Origin: Candidatus Nitrosomarinus sp.
Lineage (GTDB): Archaea; Thermoproteota; Nitrososphaeria; Nitrososphaerales; Nitrosopumilaceae
Direction of reading: 5' to 3'
DNA: 34,143 bases
Assembly: GCA_003702465.1 (NCBI GenBank)
Contig: REGF01000003.1
Location: 1-34,143 of the forward strand
Under the pieces are notes generated by a model, which saw only the letters and a list, made by a program, of their open reading frames with translations, searched no databases and was not told the DNA's origin. Made by a program: the position numbers and the translations under genes. Positions 9,201 through 18,091 of the stretch are shown piece after piece (position 1 is the first letter of the stretch; each line of letters starts with the position of its first letter).

Positions 9201-9656
9201 ACTCATTTCACATCATCGTTAACTACTTCCAAATCACGAAGTGCATATTCAACTCTAGGCTCAATGCTTGACAAATTTGATATGCAAGTAAAAAATGCTG
9301 AATTGATTAATGTGGTAAATCCATCTGAACTTGTCTCAAATGTAATTTCAACACATCTTGTCCCAGATATTATGGGAAATCTTAGAGCATATGCTAGACA
9401 AAGTTTTAGATGTACTGCATGTGGCAAATCATATCGTCGAATGCCTCTTATCCAAACATGTGTTTGTGGACATAAATTAATTGCAACAATAACTCGAGGT
9501 TCTGTAGAAAAATATCTAAAACTTGCAAAAAGATTAGTGGACAAATATGATGTTGGTGAATATCAACGTGGAAGAATCCATGCTTTATCTGATGAAATTG
9601 AATTAGTTTTTGGAAAAGGTCAAGGTGACCAGTCACTACTTACTGATTACGCATAA
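6279..9656 (+). CDS. polC: DNA polymerase D large subunit DP2
   Basis: 1125 aa; VRVGLAIITEGVTIAPLQGISEV, VSIAGPMRSAGGTE, HNRFCEQC...CSNCGKK...CNNC...CEKC zinc cluster, HSAKRRDADGDADSIMLLMD catalytic motif, C-terminal FRCTACGKSYRR...CVCGHKL; no intein seen. Confidence 0.96.
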   Translation: MSENDAISRIRGIEMPDYYLNYYSNLSKETYSIFEHAALAKSTLVDSSGIIEPKIAFDLADRVAKMHEIDIAEPLREILKINGKELSALILAKDIALGKYSLPEAPLEEKLDLAVRVGLAIITEGVTIAPLQGISEVKIKKNKDGTDYLSVSIAGPMRSAGGTESAVTLLIADHVRKIAGLSKFQANSFDDETGRFVEELRIYEREASSFQFHILDEDIEHVISNLPVELAGVDTDPFEVVNHKGMTRIQTDRVRGGALRVLNDGLIGRSKKLLKRIEMYNLDGWEWLNDLKGAVQTGDNQEDAAAKRMREVITGRSVLSMPNKLGGFRLRYGRACNTGFAAVGFHPVVAEILDHTIAVGTQVKIDIPGKGATVAFVDTIETPTVRLQNGDVVKIKDVKHGIEIKNKIEKILHLGDVLITFGDFLENNAQLVPSGYVEEIWIEQLKEIISKSEAKNPFLEQFLIKTPSVDEALKISLDYNFSLHPHYLYYWDKISLEELDQLLQAKNVNENKIEYSTEKKKILEKLGTPHKVENQSIILENEEAKIFFNLLFLTKPEINDLSIPEILSISSKIKINNKFSTSIGVRIGRPEKAAPRQMKPPTHTLFPISDKGGPTRDLLKASRNEHFFANIHNRFCEQCNEPSIGINCSNCGKKTSVIFRCNNCRDTLTEPFCEKCKRKAPAHSHKEFPLKSRLLLAQEKMGLRAKEPFKGLKELISQDKIAEPLEKGLVRQTFGLTTFKDGTIRFDATNSPLTQFKPSWIGTSIEKLKELGYSHDIDGKPLENIDQIIELRMQDVVIPEESGKYLVSTCKYIDTLLTKFYGKSSFYNVNNPEELIGHLIIGLAPHTSVGIVGRVIGYTDTHVCFGTPNWHSAKRRDADGDADSIMLLMDSLLNFSRQFLSDRIGGLMDAPLLVQPLVLPHESQPQAHNLEVTKIFPLEFFESTIQQSKASDVTSVEIIKSRLETKRQFFDYHFTHFTSSLTTSKSRSAYSTLGSMLDKFDMQVKNAELINVVNPSELVSNVISTHLVPDIMGNLRAYARQSFRCTACGKSYRRMPLIQTCVCGHKLIATITRGSVEKYLKLAKRLVDKYDVGEYQRGRIHALSDEIELVFGKGQGDQSLLTDYA

Positions 9657-9658
9657 AA

Positions 9659-10981
9659 TTATCTTAATTTGACGTATTCGTAAGCACCTAATTTTTTATC
9701 AAAACAATACTTTACTTTTTGATAGTCTTTTCTCCAGGATTTTACTTTTGGAAGAATTTTCTTTGGATCCTTTTTCTCAATAATTATTTGTTTGATGAAT
9801 GTAGCAATTTCTTTCATTTCATTTTCTTTCATTCCTAATCTGGTAATTTCAGATACACCCAATCTAATACCTCCTGGATGGAAATAATTTCTTCCAGCTT
9901 TGATATCTCCAGGAATAAGTTGTCTATTTACAATAATGTTAGCTTTTTCTAATTCAGCTTCAACTTTTCCACCATCAGAATAATCTAAAACATTAACTGC
10001 AATTTGATGTGATTGCGTATATCCTCTACTTTCACCTAATACTTTGAATCCAACATCATTTAGTGCTTCAGCAAATACTTTTGCATTTTTAATAATTTGA
10101 GATGCATAATCTTTACCAAACTCCAATGCTTCAGCAAATGCAACAGCTTTACCTGCCATGTTATTGATGTGGTGACTACTAGTCAATCCTGGGAATGTTG
10201 CTTTCTTAATTGGTTCTTCATGTTCTTCAGAACCTAAAACTAATCCACCTTGAGGACCAAACAATGTTTTGTGTGTACTCATAGTCATTGTATCGGCTCC
10301 TTCACGTAAAGGATCTTGGAATTTTCCACCAGCAATTAATCCTGCAACATGAGCTGCATCATAATTGATATGAATGTCATATGTTTTAAGAAAATCTGAT
10401 AATTCCTTTACTGGATGTGGGAATAAGAATAATGAACCACCAAACATTGCCATTTTTGGAAGACGATTATCTTTTTTGAGTTCTTTAACTTTCTGTTTAG
10501 TTTTGTCTACATCAATTGTCATATCTTCAGCATTAAATGGATAAAATTCAATTTCTAAACCATGAACTAATCCTGCAGTTCCAGAATGCTCTTTTTTACC
10601 ATGTGAAATATGTCCACCAGCAGGAATAGATGGAGCAATCATTACATCACCAGGATTTGAATAAGCCGAATATACTGCTAAATTTGCAACAACTCCAGAA
10701 ATAGGTCTAACATCTGCAAATTTTGCTTTGTATAGTTTTTTAGCTAATTTCATACATTCTACTTCTACATCATCAATGTAGATACATCCAGCATAGACTC
10801 TATCTCCAGGCCAACCTTCAGCATATCTATTACCAAAATCAGAAATTATTGCTTCTCTGACTGCAGGACTTGGAATATTTTCACTAGCAATTAATGGAAT
10901 TGAATTTTCAAACCATTTATGATGTTCTTTTAATTTTGAAAATATTTTATTGTAAGATTCTTTGTTTTGTGATTTTACCAT
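9659..10981 (-). CDS. glyA: Serine hydroxymethyltransferase
   Basis: 440 aa; SENIPSPAVREAI, NRYAEGWPGDRVYAGCIYIDDVE, MTMSTHKTLFGPQGGLVLG PLP-Lys motif, HPGGIRLGVSEITRLGM. Confidence 0.95.
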   Translation of the reverse strand: MVKSQNKESYNKIFSKLKEHHKWFENSIPLIASENIPSPAVREAIISDFGNRYAEGWPGDRVYAGCIYIDDVEVECMKLAKKLYKAKFADVRPISGVVANLAVYSAYSNPGDVMIAPSIPAGGHISHGKKEHSGTAGLVHGLEIEFYPFNAEDMTIDVDKTKQKVKELKKDNRLPKMAMFGGSLFLFPHPVKELSDFLKTYDIHINYDAAHVAGLIAGGKFQDPLREGADTMTMSTHKTLFGPQGGLVLGSEEHEEPIKKATFPGLTSSHHINNMAGKAVAFAEALEFGKDYASQIIKNAKVFAEALNDVGFKVLGESRGYTQSHQIAVNVLDYSDGGKVEAELEKANIIVNRQLIPGDIKAGRNYFHPGGIRLGVSEITRLGMKENEMKEIATFIKQIIIEKKDPKKILPKVKSWRKDYQKVKYCFDKKLGAYEYVKLR

Positions 10982-11049
10982 ATTTTACGAATTGGTTTTC
11001 CCAATTTAAAAACACCGATATCGAATTATTTTCCACCATATTGATCTGG

Positions 11050-11062
11050 AAGGTATAAAAGG
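11050..11062 (+). promoter_or_regulatory. Thermosome promoter TATA box
   Basis: aaggtataaaagg about 28 bp upstream of ATG 11085, implying a leaderless or near-leaderless transcript. Confidence 0.6.
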
Positions 11063-11084
11063 GGAATCTGGAGTTTTGCCAATT

Positions 11085-12794
11085 ATGGGTATGCAAGCAA
11101 CTTCAAAAGGAAATATGCCTGTTGTACTGCTAAAAGAAGGCGGTTCAGAAACTAAAGGTAAAGATGCTCAAAAAAACAATATTGGAGCAGCAAAAATCGT
11201 TGCTGAAATAGTTCATACCAGTTTAGGTCCACGAGGAATGGACAAAATGTTAGTTGATTCCTTAGGTGACGTTACAATTACAAATGATGGTGCAACCATT
11301 CTAAAAGAAATTGACGTTCAACATCCAGCAGCAAAAATGCTAGTTGAAATTTCTAAAACTACTGATAATGAAGTAGGTGATGGAACAACTTCAGCTGTTG
11401 TTTTAGCCGGTGCATTATTAGAACAAGCTGAATCATTAATTGATCAAGATGTTCATCCAACAATTATTGTAGATGGTTACAAAAAAGCTGCTAGAAAATC
11501 AAAAGAGTATCTTGAAGAAATAGCAGACTCAATTTCTTCAGTTGATAAAAATATTTTAAATAAAATCGCAAAAACTTCAATGCAAACCAAATTAGTTAGA
11601 AAAGATTCTGATTTACTTGCAGATATTATTGTAAAATCCGTTATCGCTGTTTCTGAAAAAGAAGGTGAAACATATGATGTAGACATAGATGATATTAAGG
11701 TAGAAAAGAAAGCTGGCGGTTCAATCAAAAATTCAATGATTGTTCAAGGAATTGTTTTAGATAAAGAAATTGTTCATGGTGGAATGCCTAGAAAAATTAC
11801 TGACGCAAAAATTGCATTACTAAATACTGCATTAGAAATTAGCAAAACTGAAACTGACGCAAAAATTAACATATCAAATCCTCAACAACTAAAATCATTT
11901 TTAGATGAAGAAAATAGAATGCTCAAAACTATGGTTGACAAAGTAATTGGTTCAGGAGCTAATGTTGTATTGTGTCAAAAAGGACTTGATGATATGGCAC
12001 AACATTATTTGGCAAAAGCAGGAATTATTGCAGTTAGAAGAATTAAAGAAAGTGATTTAACAAAACTTGCAAAAGCAACAGGTGCTAGAATTGTTACAAA
12101 CTTAGATGATTTGTTTGAAAAAGATTTAGGCAGTGCTGAAGTTGTTGAAGAAAGAAAAATTGAAGAAGATAAATGGGTTTTTGTTGAAGGATGCAAACAT
12201 CCAAAATCTGTAACTTTACTTTTACGCGGTGGTTCACAAAGAGTAGTTGATGAAGTCGAACGTTCTGTTCATGATGCATTAATGGTAGTAAAAGATGTAA
12301 TTTTAAAACCACAGATTGTTGCTGGAGGTGGTGCACCTGAAACATACGCTTCTACAAAACTTAGAGGTTGGGCAAAATCATTAGAAGGAAGAGAACAATT
12401 AGCTGCAGAAAAATTTGCAGATGCTTTAGAATCAATTCCTTTAACACTATCTGAAAATGCAGGAATGGATCCAATTGACACTCTTACAGTATTACGTTCA
12501 AAACAACAGAAAGGTGAAAAATGGACTGGAATTGATGTAATGAAAGGTAAAATTGGAAATATGAAATCAAGTGATATTATTGAACCATTAGCAGTCAAAC
12601 TACAAATTGTTTCAGCAGCAGCTGAAGCAGCCTGTATGATTCTTAGAATTGATGATGTCATCGCTACCCAAAGTTCTGGTGGTGGCGGTGGAGGAGAAGG
12701 AGGAATGCCACCTGGAATGCCACCTGGAATGGGTGGAATGGGTGGAATGCCACCTGGAATGGGTGGAATGCCTGATATGGGCGGAATGATGTAA
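11085..12794 (+). CDS. Thermosome subunit (group II chaperonin)
   Basis: [67 protein letters not shown]-terminal Gly/Met tail. Track start 11076 is TTG; in-frame ATG 11085 fits the TATA position better. Confidence 0.96.
   Translation: MGMQATSKGNMPVVLLKEGGSETKGKDAQKNNIGAAKIVAEIVHTSLGPRGMDKMLVDSLGDVTITNDGATILKEIDVQHPAAKMLVEISKTTDNEVGDGTTSAVVLAGALLEQAESLIDQDVHPTIIVDGYKKAARKSKEYLEEIADSISSVDKNILNKIAKTSMQTKLVRKDSDLLADIIVKSVIAVSEKEGETYDVDIDDIKVEKKAGGSIKNSMIVQGIVLDKEIVHGGMPRKITDAKIALLNTALEISKTETDAKINISNPQQLKSFLDEENRMLKTMVDKVIGSGANVVLCQKGLDDMAQHYLAKAGIIAVRRIKESDLTKLAKATGARIVTNLDDLFEKDLGSAEVVEERKIEEDKWVFVEGCKHPKSVTLLLRGGSQRVVDEVERSVHDALMVVKDVILKPQIVAGGGAPETYASTKLRGWAKSLEGREQLAAEKFADALESIPLTLSENAGMDPIDTLTVLRSKQQKGEKWTGIDVMKGKIGNMKSSDIIEPLAVKLQIVSAAAEAACMILRIDDVIATQSSGGGGGGEGGMPPGMPPGMGGMGGMPPGMGGMPDMGGMM
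12699..12791 (+). repeat. Short in-frame repeats encoding the GMPPGMGGM tail of the thermosome subunit
   Basis: ggaatgccacctggaatgccacctggaatgggtggaatgggtggaatgccacctggaatgggtggaatg. Confidence 0.85.
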
Positions 12795-12853
12795 TTTCAT
12801 TAGAAAATTTTCTTACTTCAAAAGTTTATTTGATAAATAATTTACAAATTATT

Positions 12854-13129
12854 ATGAACGCTTCATCAAAAATTTTATCCGGTTTTAAGTATGGTTATCT
12901 AGTTGTATTTTTTGCATTATTATCCGGTATCTTTTATCCTATAATTACACAAACAAGTTTTGAACCAGTAATTAGTGGAATTTTAGTATTATTTTTAGGT
13001 CTAGCCGGTGGTGTTTTGTTGTATAGAGCTACAACATCAGAAACAAAAAGAGAAATATTTTTTGGAAGTGGATTTGTCTTAATTGGAATTTCGTTGTATT
13101 TTATTTTTCAATTAACTGGAAGAGTTTAG
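12854..13129 (+). CDS. Small multi-TM membrane protein of unknown function
   Basis: ORF 12830-13129; in-frame ATG at 12854 (MNASSKILSGFKYGYLVVFFALLSGIFYP...); about three hydrophobic segments; 4-bp convergent overlap with the GS gene. Confidence 0.6.
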   Translation: MNASSKILSGFKYGYLVVFFALLSGIFYPIITQTSFEPVISGILVLFLGLAGGVLLYRATTSETKREIFFGSGFVLIGISLYFIFQLTGRV

Positions 13130-14556
13130 ACATCAAAGTAAAGATAAAATTCGTGAGGATGTGGTCTAATTGCAATTTCTCTTTGATCTCTTCGTTCTAA
13201 TTCAATAATTTTGTCAACAACATCGTTAGTGTAAATTGGACTCAAGAATTTCCTATCACTTTCTAATTCATCTAATGCTTCACCAAGACTTTTTGGCAAA
13301 ACTCCAATTCCACGTTTAGCTCTATCTGATTTTGTCATTTTAAATATATCATCACGTACTTGGTCACCTGGATCCATTTTCTTTTTAATTCCATCCATTC
13401 CTGCTGCTGTTACTGCAGCAAAGACAAGATATGGATTTGATGATGGGTCAGGTGCTCTAAATTCTAATCTTTTTAATTTTGAATGTTGTTTTCCTTTCAA
13501 ATGTTTTGGAACTCTAACTATAGCAGAACGATTGCCTGAACTCCATGCAATATAGGCAGGAGCTTCATATCCTGGAACTAATCTATGATATGAATTTGTA
13601 GTTGGATTACAAATTGCAGATAGTGCTTTTGCGTGATTAATAATTCCTCCACAAAAGTATCTGCCAAGTTGACTCAATTCAATTTCGTCATCAGGATCAA
13701 AGAATGCATTATCCTTTCCTTTCCATAAACTGACATTAACATGCATTCCAGAACCAGCATCCATTGCAATTGGTTTTGGCATACATGTTGCAACTTTTCC
13801 ATATTTTTGTGCGACATTTTTAATTACATATTTGTAAGATTGTGCAGCATCTGCAGCATTTGTCATATGATCATACATGATATCAATCTCACATTGTCCT
13901 GCTGTTGCAACTTCGTGATGGTGATTATCACATAAAATTCCAAAATTTTTACTAAGAATATTTACACATTCATTTCTGTAAGGTGTGAGAGTATCTGATG
14001 GTGTTGTAGGATAATAGCCTTCTTGTAATCCCATTGGATACCCATCACCATCATTACTCCACGGTGCTTCTTTTGATTCAATTGAATATGATTGTCCTTT
14101 GTATGGTGTTAAAACATCCCAATGAACTTTATCAAAAACAAAAAATTCTACTTCAGGACCCCATGTACTATAATCAAATCCTTGAGTTTTGATATACTCT
14201 TCTGCTTTTTGAGCTATACCTCTAGGATCTCTAGATAATCTTCCTCTATCTTCTCCCCAATACACATCACAAAGAAGTCTAGCTGTTTTATTTTCAGTCA
14301 TCCAAGGAATTATTGCAAATGTACTTGGATCTGGTTTTAACAATAAATCTGAATCATCTATGGTTGTAAAACCTACAATTGATGAACCATCTAATTTTGG
14401 TAAACCATTCTTCATTTGTTCTGGAGTGAATGTATTAGCTGAAATTGTAGTATGGTGAAAGTGTCCAGTTAAACCAGTAAATTGTAAATCAATAAACTGA
14501 ATTCCTTCATGTTGAATTCTTGAGAATACTTCGTCAGGTGAATACGTAATTTGCAT
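13126..14556 (-). CDS. glnA: Glutamine synthetase (canonical-looking paralogue)
   Basis: LDGSSIVGF, WGPEVEFFVFD, HHHEVATAGQCEI, MDAGSGMHVNVSLW, NPTTNSYHRLVPGYEAP, NRSAIVRVP, EFRAPDPSSNPYL. Track start 14586 is TTG; ATG 14556 sits about 23 bp after a TATA-like element. Confidence 0.95.
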   Translation of the reverse strand: MQITYSPDEVFSRIQHEGIQFIDLQFTGLTGHFHHTTISANTFTPEQMKNGLPKLDGSSIVGFTTIDDSDLLLKPDPSTFAIIPWMTENKTARLLCDVYWGEDRGRLSRDPRGIAQKAEEYIKTQGFDYSTWGPEVEFFVFDKVHWDVLTPYKGQSYSIESKEAPWSNDGDGYPMGLQEGYYPTTPSDTLTPYRNECVNILSKNFGILCDNHHHEVATAGQCEIDIMYDHMTNAADAAQSYKYVIKNVAQKYGKVATCMPKPIAMDAGSGMHVNVSLWKGKDNAFFDPDDEIELSQLGRYFCGGIINHAKALSAICNPTTNSYHRLVPGYEAPAYIAWSSGNRSAIVRVPKHLKGKQHSKLKRLEFRAPDPSSNPYLVFAAVTAAGMDGIKKKMDPGDQVRDDIFKMTKSDRAKRGIGVLPKSLGEALDELESDRKFLSPIYTNDVVDKIIELERRDQREIAIRPHPHEFYLYFDV

Positions 14557-14574
14557 AGCTTTTCCGTGACTGAC

Positions 14575-14582
14575 TTTATATG
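14575..14582 (-). promoter_or_regulatory. TATA-like box for glnA
   Basis: Minus-strand catataaa about 23 nt from ATG 14556. Confidence 0.5.
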
Positions 14583-14639
14583 GCAATTTTATACTTCAAT
14601 CAAACACAAATACAACCAGCATTTAAGGATTAGGTAGAA

Positions 14640-15197
14640 ATGTCCGAATCAAATCCTATTGATATCAATTCATTACATAATATCGTTTTACGAGAAACTG
14701 AAAATGATTCTTTGTTAGAAATTAAACCTAATTTCTATCGAAACTTATCGGATTTTATTGGAAATTTAAAAAAACAGGAATTTGAAGGTGTAGAAAATAA
14801 AATCAAAGAAACAATGATAGAAATGGCTACCGAATTGACATCATTATTGTTACATATTAGATTAGAAAAAATTTCTAACTCTAATGATTATGATATTGGT
14901 TATCTTTTAGATGAGGAGAAATTCATTATAGATTCTCAAGATGAACAAAATGAAAGAATTGAAATGATTCTTTCAGCAACAATCAATGGAAAATCAAAAT
15001 TTCTTGAATCTTTAGCTGAAAATCATAAAATTAAAAAAATTGTTGTAAGATTTCTTGAAGATGTAGATGAAATTGTAGGTGCAGATCTTGAAAAATATGG
15101 ACCATTCAAAGTTGAAGATATAGCTACAATTCCATATGAAAATGCTCAGGCTTTAATTGCTAAAAATATTGCAACTAAAGTTAGATGGGAAGATTAG
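14640..15197 (+). CDS. GINS complex subunit (Gins51/Gins15-like)
   Basis: 185 aa; N-terminal LHNIVLRETENDSLLEIKPNFYRNLSDFI; C-terminal B-domain KIVVRFLEDVDEIVGADLEKYGPFKVEDIATIPYENAQALIAKNIATKV is characteristic of archaeal Gins51. Confidence 0.87.
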   Translation: MSESNPIDINSLHNIVLRETENDSLLEIKPNFYRNLSDFIGNLKKQEFEGVENKIKETMIEMATELTSLLLHIRLEKISNSNDYDIGYLLDEEKFIIDSQDEQNERIEMILSATINGKSKFLESLAENHKIKKIVVRFLEDVDEIVGADLEKYGPFKVEDIATIPYENAQALIAKNIATKVRWED

Positions 15198-15228
15198 GTA
15201 AAAATTATACCTATTATTCATATAAAAT

Positions 15229-15513
15229 ATGTCTCATACTGGTGTAGACGTAATTGATTTTCTATTTTATACAATTTATCCCGTAATTGGAATTTTTGTT
15301 GTTGAAATAATCAGTAGATTAATCAAACTTCCTAAATGGATAAAACTTTGGACTCAAGCAGTTGTGTCTGCTGGATTTGGTATTTACTATTGGTTTATCT
15401 TACCTGCACCACAAAATTTTCCATTAACTGCGATGGTTATGTTTGCTCTAGCAATTGCTTTAGTTTATCAAGGTAGACGAGCAAAAATCTCTCCTGAAAA
15501 AAGTCCTTACTGA
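15229..15513 (+). CDS. Small multi-TM membrane protein of unknown function
   Basis: 94 aa; hydrophobic stretches FLFYTIYPVIGIFVVEIIS, WTQAVVSAGFGIYYWFIL, LTAMVMFALAIALVYQG. Confidence 0.6.
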   Translation: MSHTGVDVIDFLFYTIYPVIGIFVVEIISRLIKLPKWIKLWTQAVVSAGFGIYYWFILPAPQNFPLTAMVMFALAIALVYQGRRAKISPEKSPY

Positions 15514-15518
15514 TTTGA

Positions 15519-15737
15519 TTATTTTCCAAAGAATCTTTTGAAAATACTTCCTTTTCCTCTATTTCCGTCTCGAATTACTTTTCTTTGTCCAAATCTTTCT
15601 GCTCTTATTTGTCTTAATTTTACACAACGATGCTCTTCAGGCAATCTATGTTCAGAACAAAATGGATCTTTACAATAACTGCAATGAAATGGCATATCTG
15701 TCATATCTCCACAATATGCACACTTTTCAGATATCAT
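15519..15737 (-). CDS. AN1-type zinc finger protein
   Basis: 72 aa; CAYCGDMTDMPFHCSYCKDPFCSEHRLPEEHRC, the AN1 C2HC pattern. Confidence 0.87.
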   Translation of the reverse strand: MISEKCAYCGDMTDMPFHCSYCKDPFCSEHRLPEEHRCVKLRQIRAERFGQRKVIRDGNRGKGSIFKRFFGK

Positions 15738-15860
15738 AATTTACTATGAATTTTTTCTTTTAAAAAACTTATTAGAATTTTTTAAACTTGTTTTAAGACA
15801 TTAACCACAAAATTTTCTAAACATTTTTAGTATTGATAAAAAAAAATCAAATGATTACAA

Positions 15861-16601
15861 ATGATTGATGGTAAGGTTGCAATAATTACTGGTGCAAGTA
15901 GTGGAATTGGAGAGGCCACAGCTATTACACTTGCAAAAGCAGGTGTTAAAGTTGCAATTGGTGCTAGAAGAGTTGATAGATTAGAAGAATTATCTAAAAA
16001 AATCATTGCTGAAGGTGGAGAAGTTCATTTTCAAAAATTAGATGTTACAAAACGTGAAGAATGTGATAATTTTGCTAAAGCAGTTTTAGAAAAATGGGGT
16101 TCAATTGATATCTTAGTAAATAATGCTGGCTTAATGCCATTAAGCTTTTTCAAAAATCTCAAAGTCGATGAATGGGATAGAATGGTTGATGTAAATATCA
16201 AGGGTGTGTTATACTGTACAGGCTCAGTAATTTCTCATATGAAAGAAAAAAAATCTGGTCATATAGTTAATCTTTCATCCGTAGCTGGAAGAGTGGTATT
16301 TCCTGCTGGTAGTGTTTATTGTGCAACAAAATTTGCTGTTGCAGCATTTACTGAAGGATTAAGACAAGAATTTAGTGTTAGATCAAATATTCGAGTAACT
16401 AGTATTGAACCTGGAATAGTTGCAACAGAACTAACTGACACCATTACAGATGAATCTCTTAAACAATTTGTAGAAAATGGAAAAAAAATGGAAACTCTAC
16501 AAGCACAGGATATTGCAAATGCAATTTTGTATGCTGTAGATTCCCCATCACATGTTAATGTTAATGAAGTTTTGATTAGACCTACAACACAAGAAAAATA
16601 G
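15861..16601 (+). CDS. SDR-family NAD(P)-dependent oxidoreductase
   Basis: TGASSGIGEATA, NNAGLMPL, YCATKFA. Confidence 0.93.
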   Translation: MIDGKVAIITGASSGIGEATAITLAKAGVKVAIGARRVDRLEELSKKIIAEGGEVHFQKLDVTKREECDNFAKAVLEKWGSIDILVNNAGLMPLSFFKNLKVDEWDRMVDVNIKGVLYCTGSVISHMKEKKSGHIVNLSSVAGRVVFPAGSVYCATKFAVAAFTEGLRQEFSVRSNIRVTSIEPGIVATELTDTITDESLKQFVENGKKMETLQAQDIANAILYAVDSPSHVNVNEVLIRPTTQEK

Positions 16602-16603
16602 TT

Positions 16604-17752
16604 TTGTCAAAAATTCCTCATGTGGTTATTTTAGGTGGAGGATTTGGAGGTCTATCTGCAGCAAATGAAATTAGAAATTCGTTAGATTCTTCTAAAGTCA
16701 ATATTACAATTATAGATAAAAAAGACTGGTTTATGGTTGGCTACGCCAAATTATGGATCATGAATGGGAGTAGAACTTTTGAAAATTCCATTGGCTCATT
16801 ACAAGAATTACCAAAAAAACAAATTGGTTTTCTCAAAGATGAAATAATTGAAATTGACACAAAAAATAATTTTGTTAAAACAATATCAGAAAAAATTTCA
16901 TTTGATTTTTTAATTATTTCAATGGGAGCCGTATTAGCTCCAGAAAAAATTCCTGGATTAAATGATAATGGATTTAATTTGTATGATCATAATCAATTAA
17001 ATGAAATTAATCAAAAATTAAATCAAATAGAGTCTGGAAAAATTGCTATTGCAATAATGGGAATGCCTTACAAGTGTCCACCAGCACCTTTTGAGGCTAG
17101 TTTACTAGTTGATTCAATGCTTAGAAAAAGAGGAGTACGAGATTCTGTTCAAATTGACTTTTTTACTCCTGCACCAATCACACTACCAGCAGCAGGGCCA
17201 GAAGTTAGTAAACAAATTCTTGATTTAATAAATTCAGAAAAAATTACTTTTCATAATTCAGAAAAAATTAAACAAGTAGCACCAAAAAAATTAATTTTTG
17301 AAAATAATGAATATGATTTTGACATTTTGTTAGCAATTCCACCACATATTGCACCAAAAGTGATCTATAATTCTAATTTAGCAAAAGAACCTGGATTCAT
17401 TCCTATTAATAGAGATTGTAAAACTCCATTTGAAAATATTTTTGCAGTTGGTGATGTAACAACTTTAGCTGTAACTGATGTAATCGCTGTTCCAAAAGCT
17501 GGAATTTTTGCAGAAGGAGAAGGGATTACAGTTGCAAAAAATATTATTTCTAAAATTGAATTAAATGAAAAATCACTTTTGTTTGATGGTAAAGGTGGGT
17601 GCTTTTTAGAATCTGGTAGAGATACTGCATCAATTATTGAGGTTGATATGTTTACAAATCAAAAACCATCAACTAAATTAACAGAATCCACATCTGAAAA
17701 TCTTTCTAAAAAAATTAATTTTGAAAAAGAGAGATTATCAAAATGGTTATGA
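16604..17752 (+). CDS. NAD(P)/FAD-dependent oxidoreductase (sulfide:quinone reductase / type II NADH dehydrogenase-like)
   Basis: 382 aa, TTG start; VVILGGGFGGLSAANEI FAD motif; MGMPYKCPPAPFEASLLVD; FAVGDVT. Confidence 0.85.
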   Translation: MSKIPHVVILGGGFGGLSAANEIRNSLDSSKVNITIIDKKDWFMVGYAKLWIMNGSRTFENSIGSLQELPKKQIGFLKDEIIEIDTKNNFVKTISEKISFDFLIISMGAVLAPEKIPGLNDNGFNLYDHNQLNEINQKLNQIESGKIAIAIMGMPYKCPPAPFEASLLVDSMLRKRGVRDSVQIDFFTPAPITLPAAGPEVSKQILDLINSEKITFHNSEKIKQVAPKKLIFENNEYDFDILLAIPPHIAPKVIYNSNLAKEPGFIPINRDCKTPFENIFAVGDVTTLAVTDVIAVPKAGIFAEGEGITVAKNIISKIELNEKSLLFDGKGGCFLESGRDTASIIEVDMFTNQKPSTKLTESTSENLSKKINFEKERLSKWL

Positions 17753-17962
17753 TTTATCATTATGTTCCTTTTCTCTAGTTAAATGTTCAAGAATGGCTTT
17801 TACTTCAATACCTAAATCCTGATTATTTTTTGATAGATTTAATTTTTCAGCTATACTATTTTTGAAATTTTCATCTTCAATCTCTATACTCCTTTTTTGA
17901 ACACAATCTGTATGGTCTTTGTCGGTAGCAGAAATTTTATGACAAATATTACAAATTTTCAT
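17747..17962 (-). CDS. Small CxxC protein of unknown function
   Basis: 71 aa; CNICHKISATDKDHTDC, possible zinc-binding N-terminus. Confidence 0.6.
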   Translation of the reverse strand: MKICNICHKISATDKDHTDCVQKRSIEIEDENFKNSIAEKLNLSKNNQDLGIEVKAILEHLTREKEHNDKS

Positions 17963-18017
17963 ATTCTTAATTCTAGATACGACGATTTAATAATTTCATT
18001 TTGTGCCTGTGAATTTA

Positions 18018-18091
18018 GGGATCGTAGTCTAGCTTGGTATGATACTAGCCTGGGGGGCTAGTGGTCGCAGGTTCAAATCCTGCTGATCCCA
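18018..18091 (+). tRNA. tRNA-Pro (anticodon GGG)
   Basis: Acceptor gggatcg/tgatccc; anticodon stem ctagc/gctag with loop ctggggg (GGG at 34-36); T-arm gcagg-ttcaaat-cctgc; discriminator A; no intron and no encoded CCA. Confidence 0.93.

Noticed and set aside
7251-9636. Minus-strand ORFs inside DP2 (7251, 7880, 8171, 8842, 9203, 9448)
   Set aside because: Antisense to a confident 1125-aa gene; compositions are artefacts of reverse reading.
12699-12791. Tandem repeats at the end of the thermosome gene as a possible minisatellite or CRISPR-like array
   Set aside because: Explained by the conserved Gly/Met-rich C-terminal tail of group II chaperonins.
11477-12800. Minus-strand ORFs inside the thermosome gene, including a His/Ser-rich repeat ORF at 12612
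   Set aside because: Antisense of the chaperonin; the repeat ORF is the reverse of the GGM tail.
18018-18091. Possible intron or pseudo-tRNA, because the D-stem has a mismatch
   Set aside because: All other arms pair well and the anticodon loop is canonical, so it is treated as a functional tRNA-Pro.
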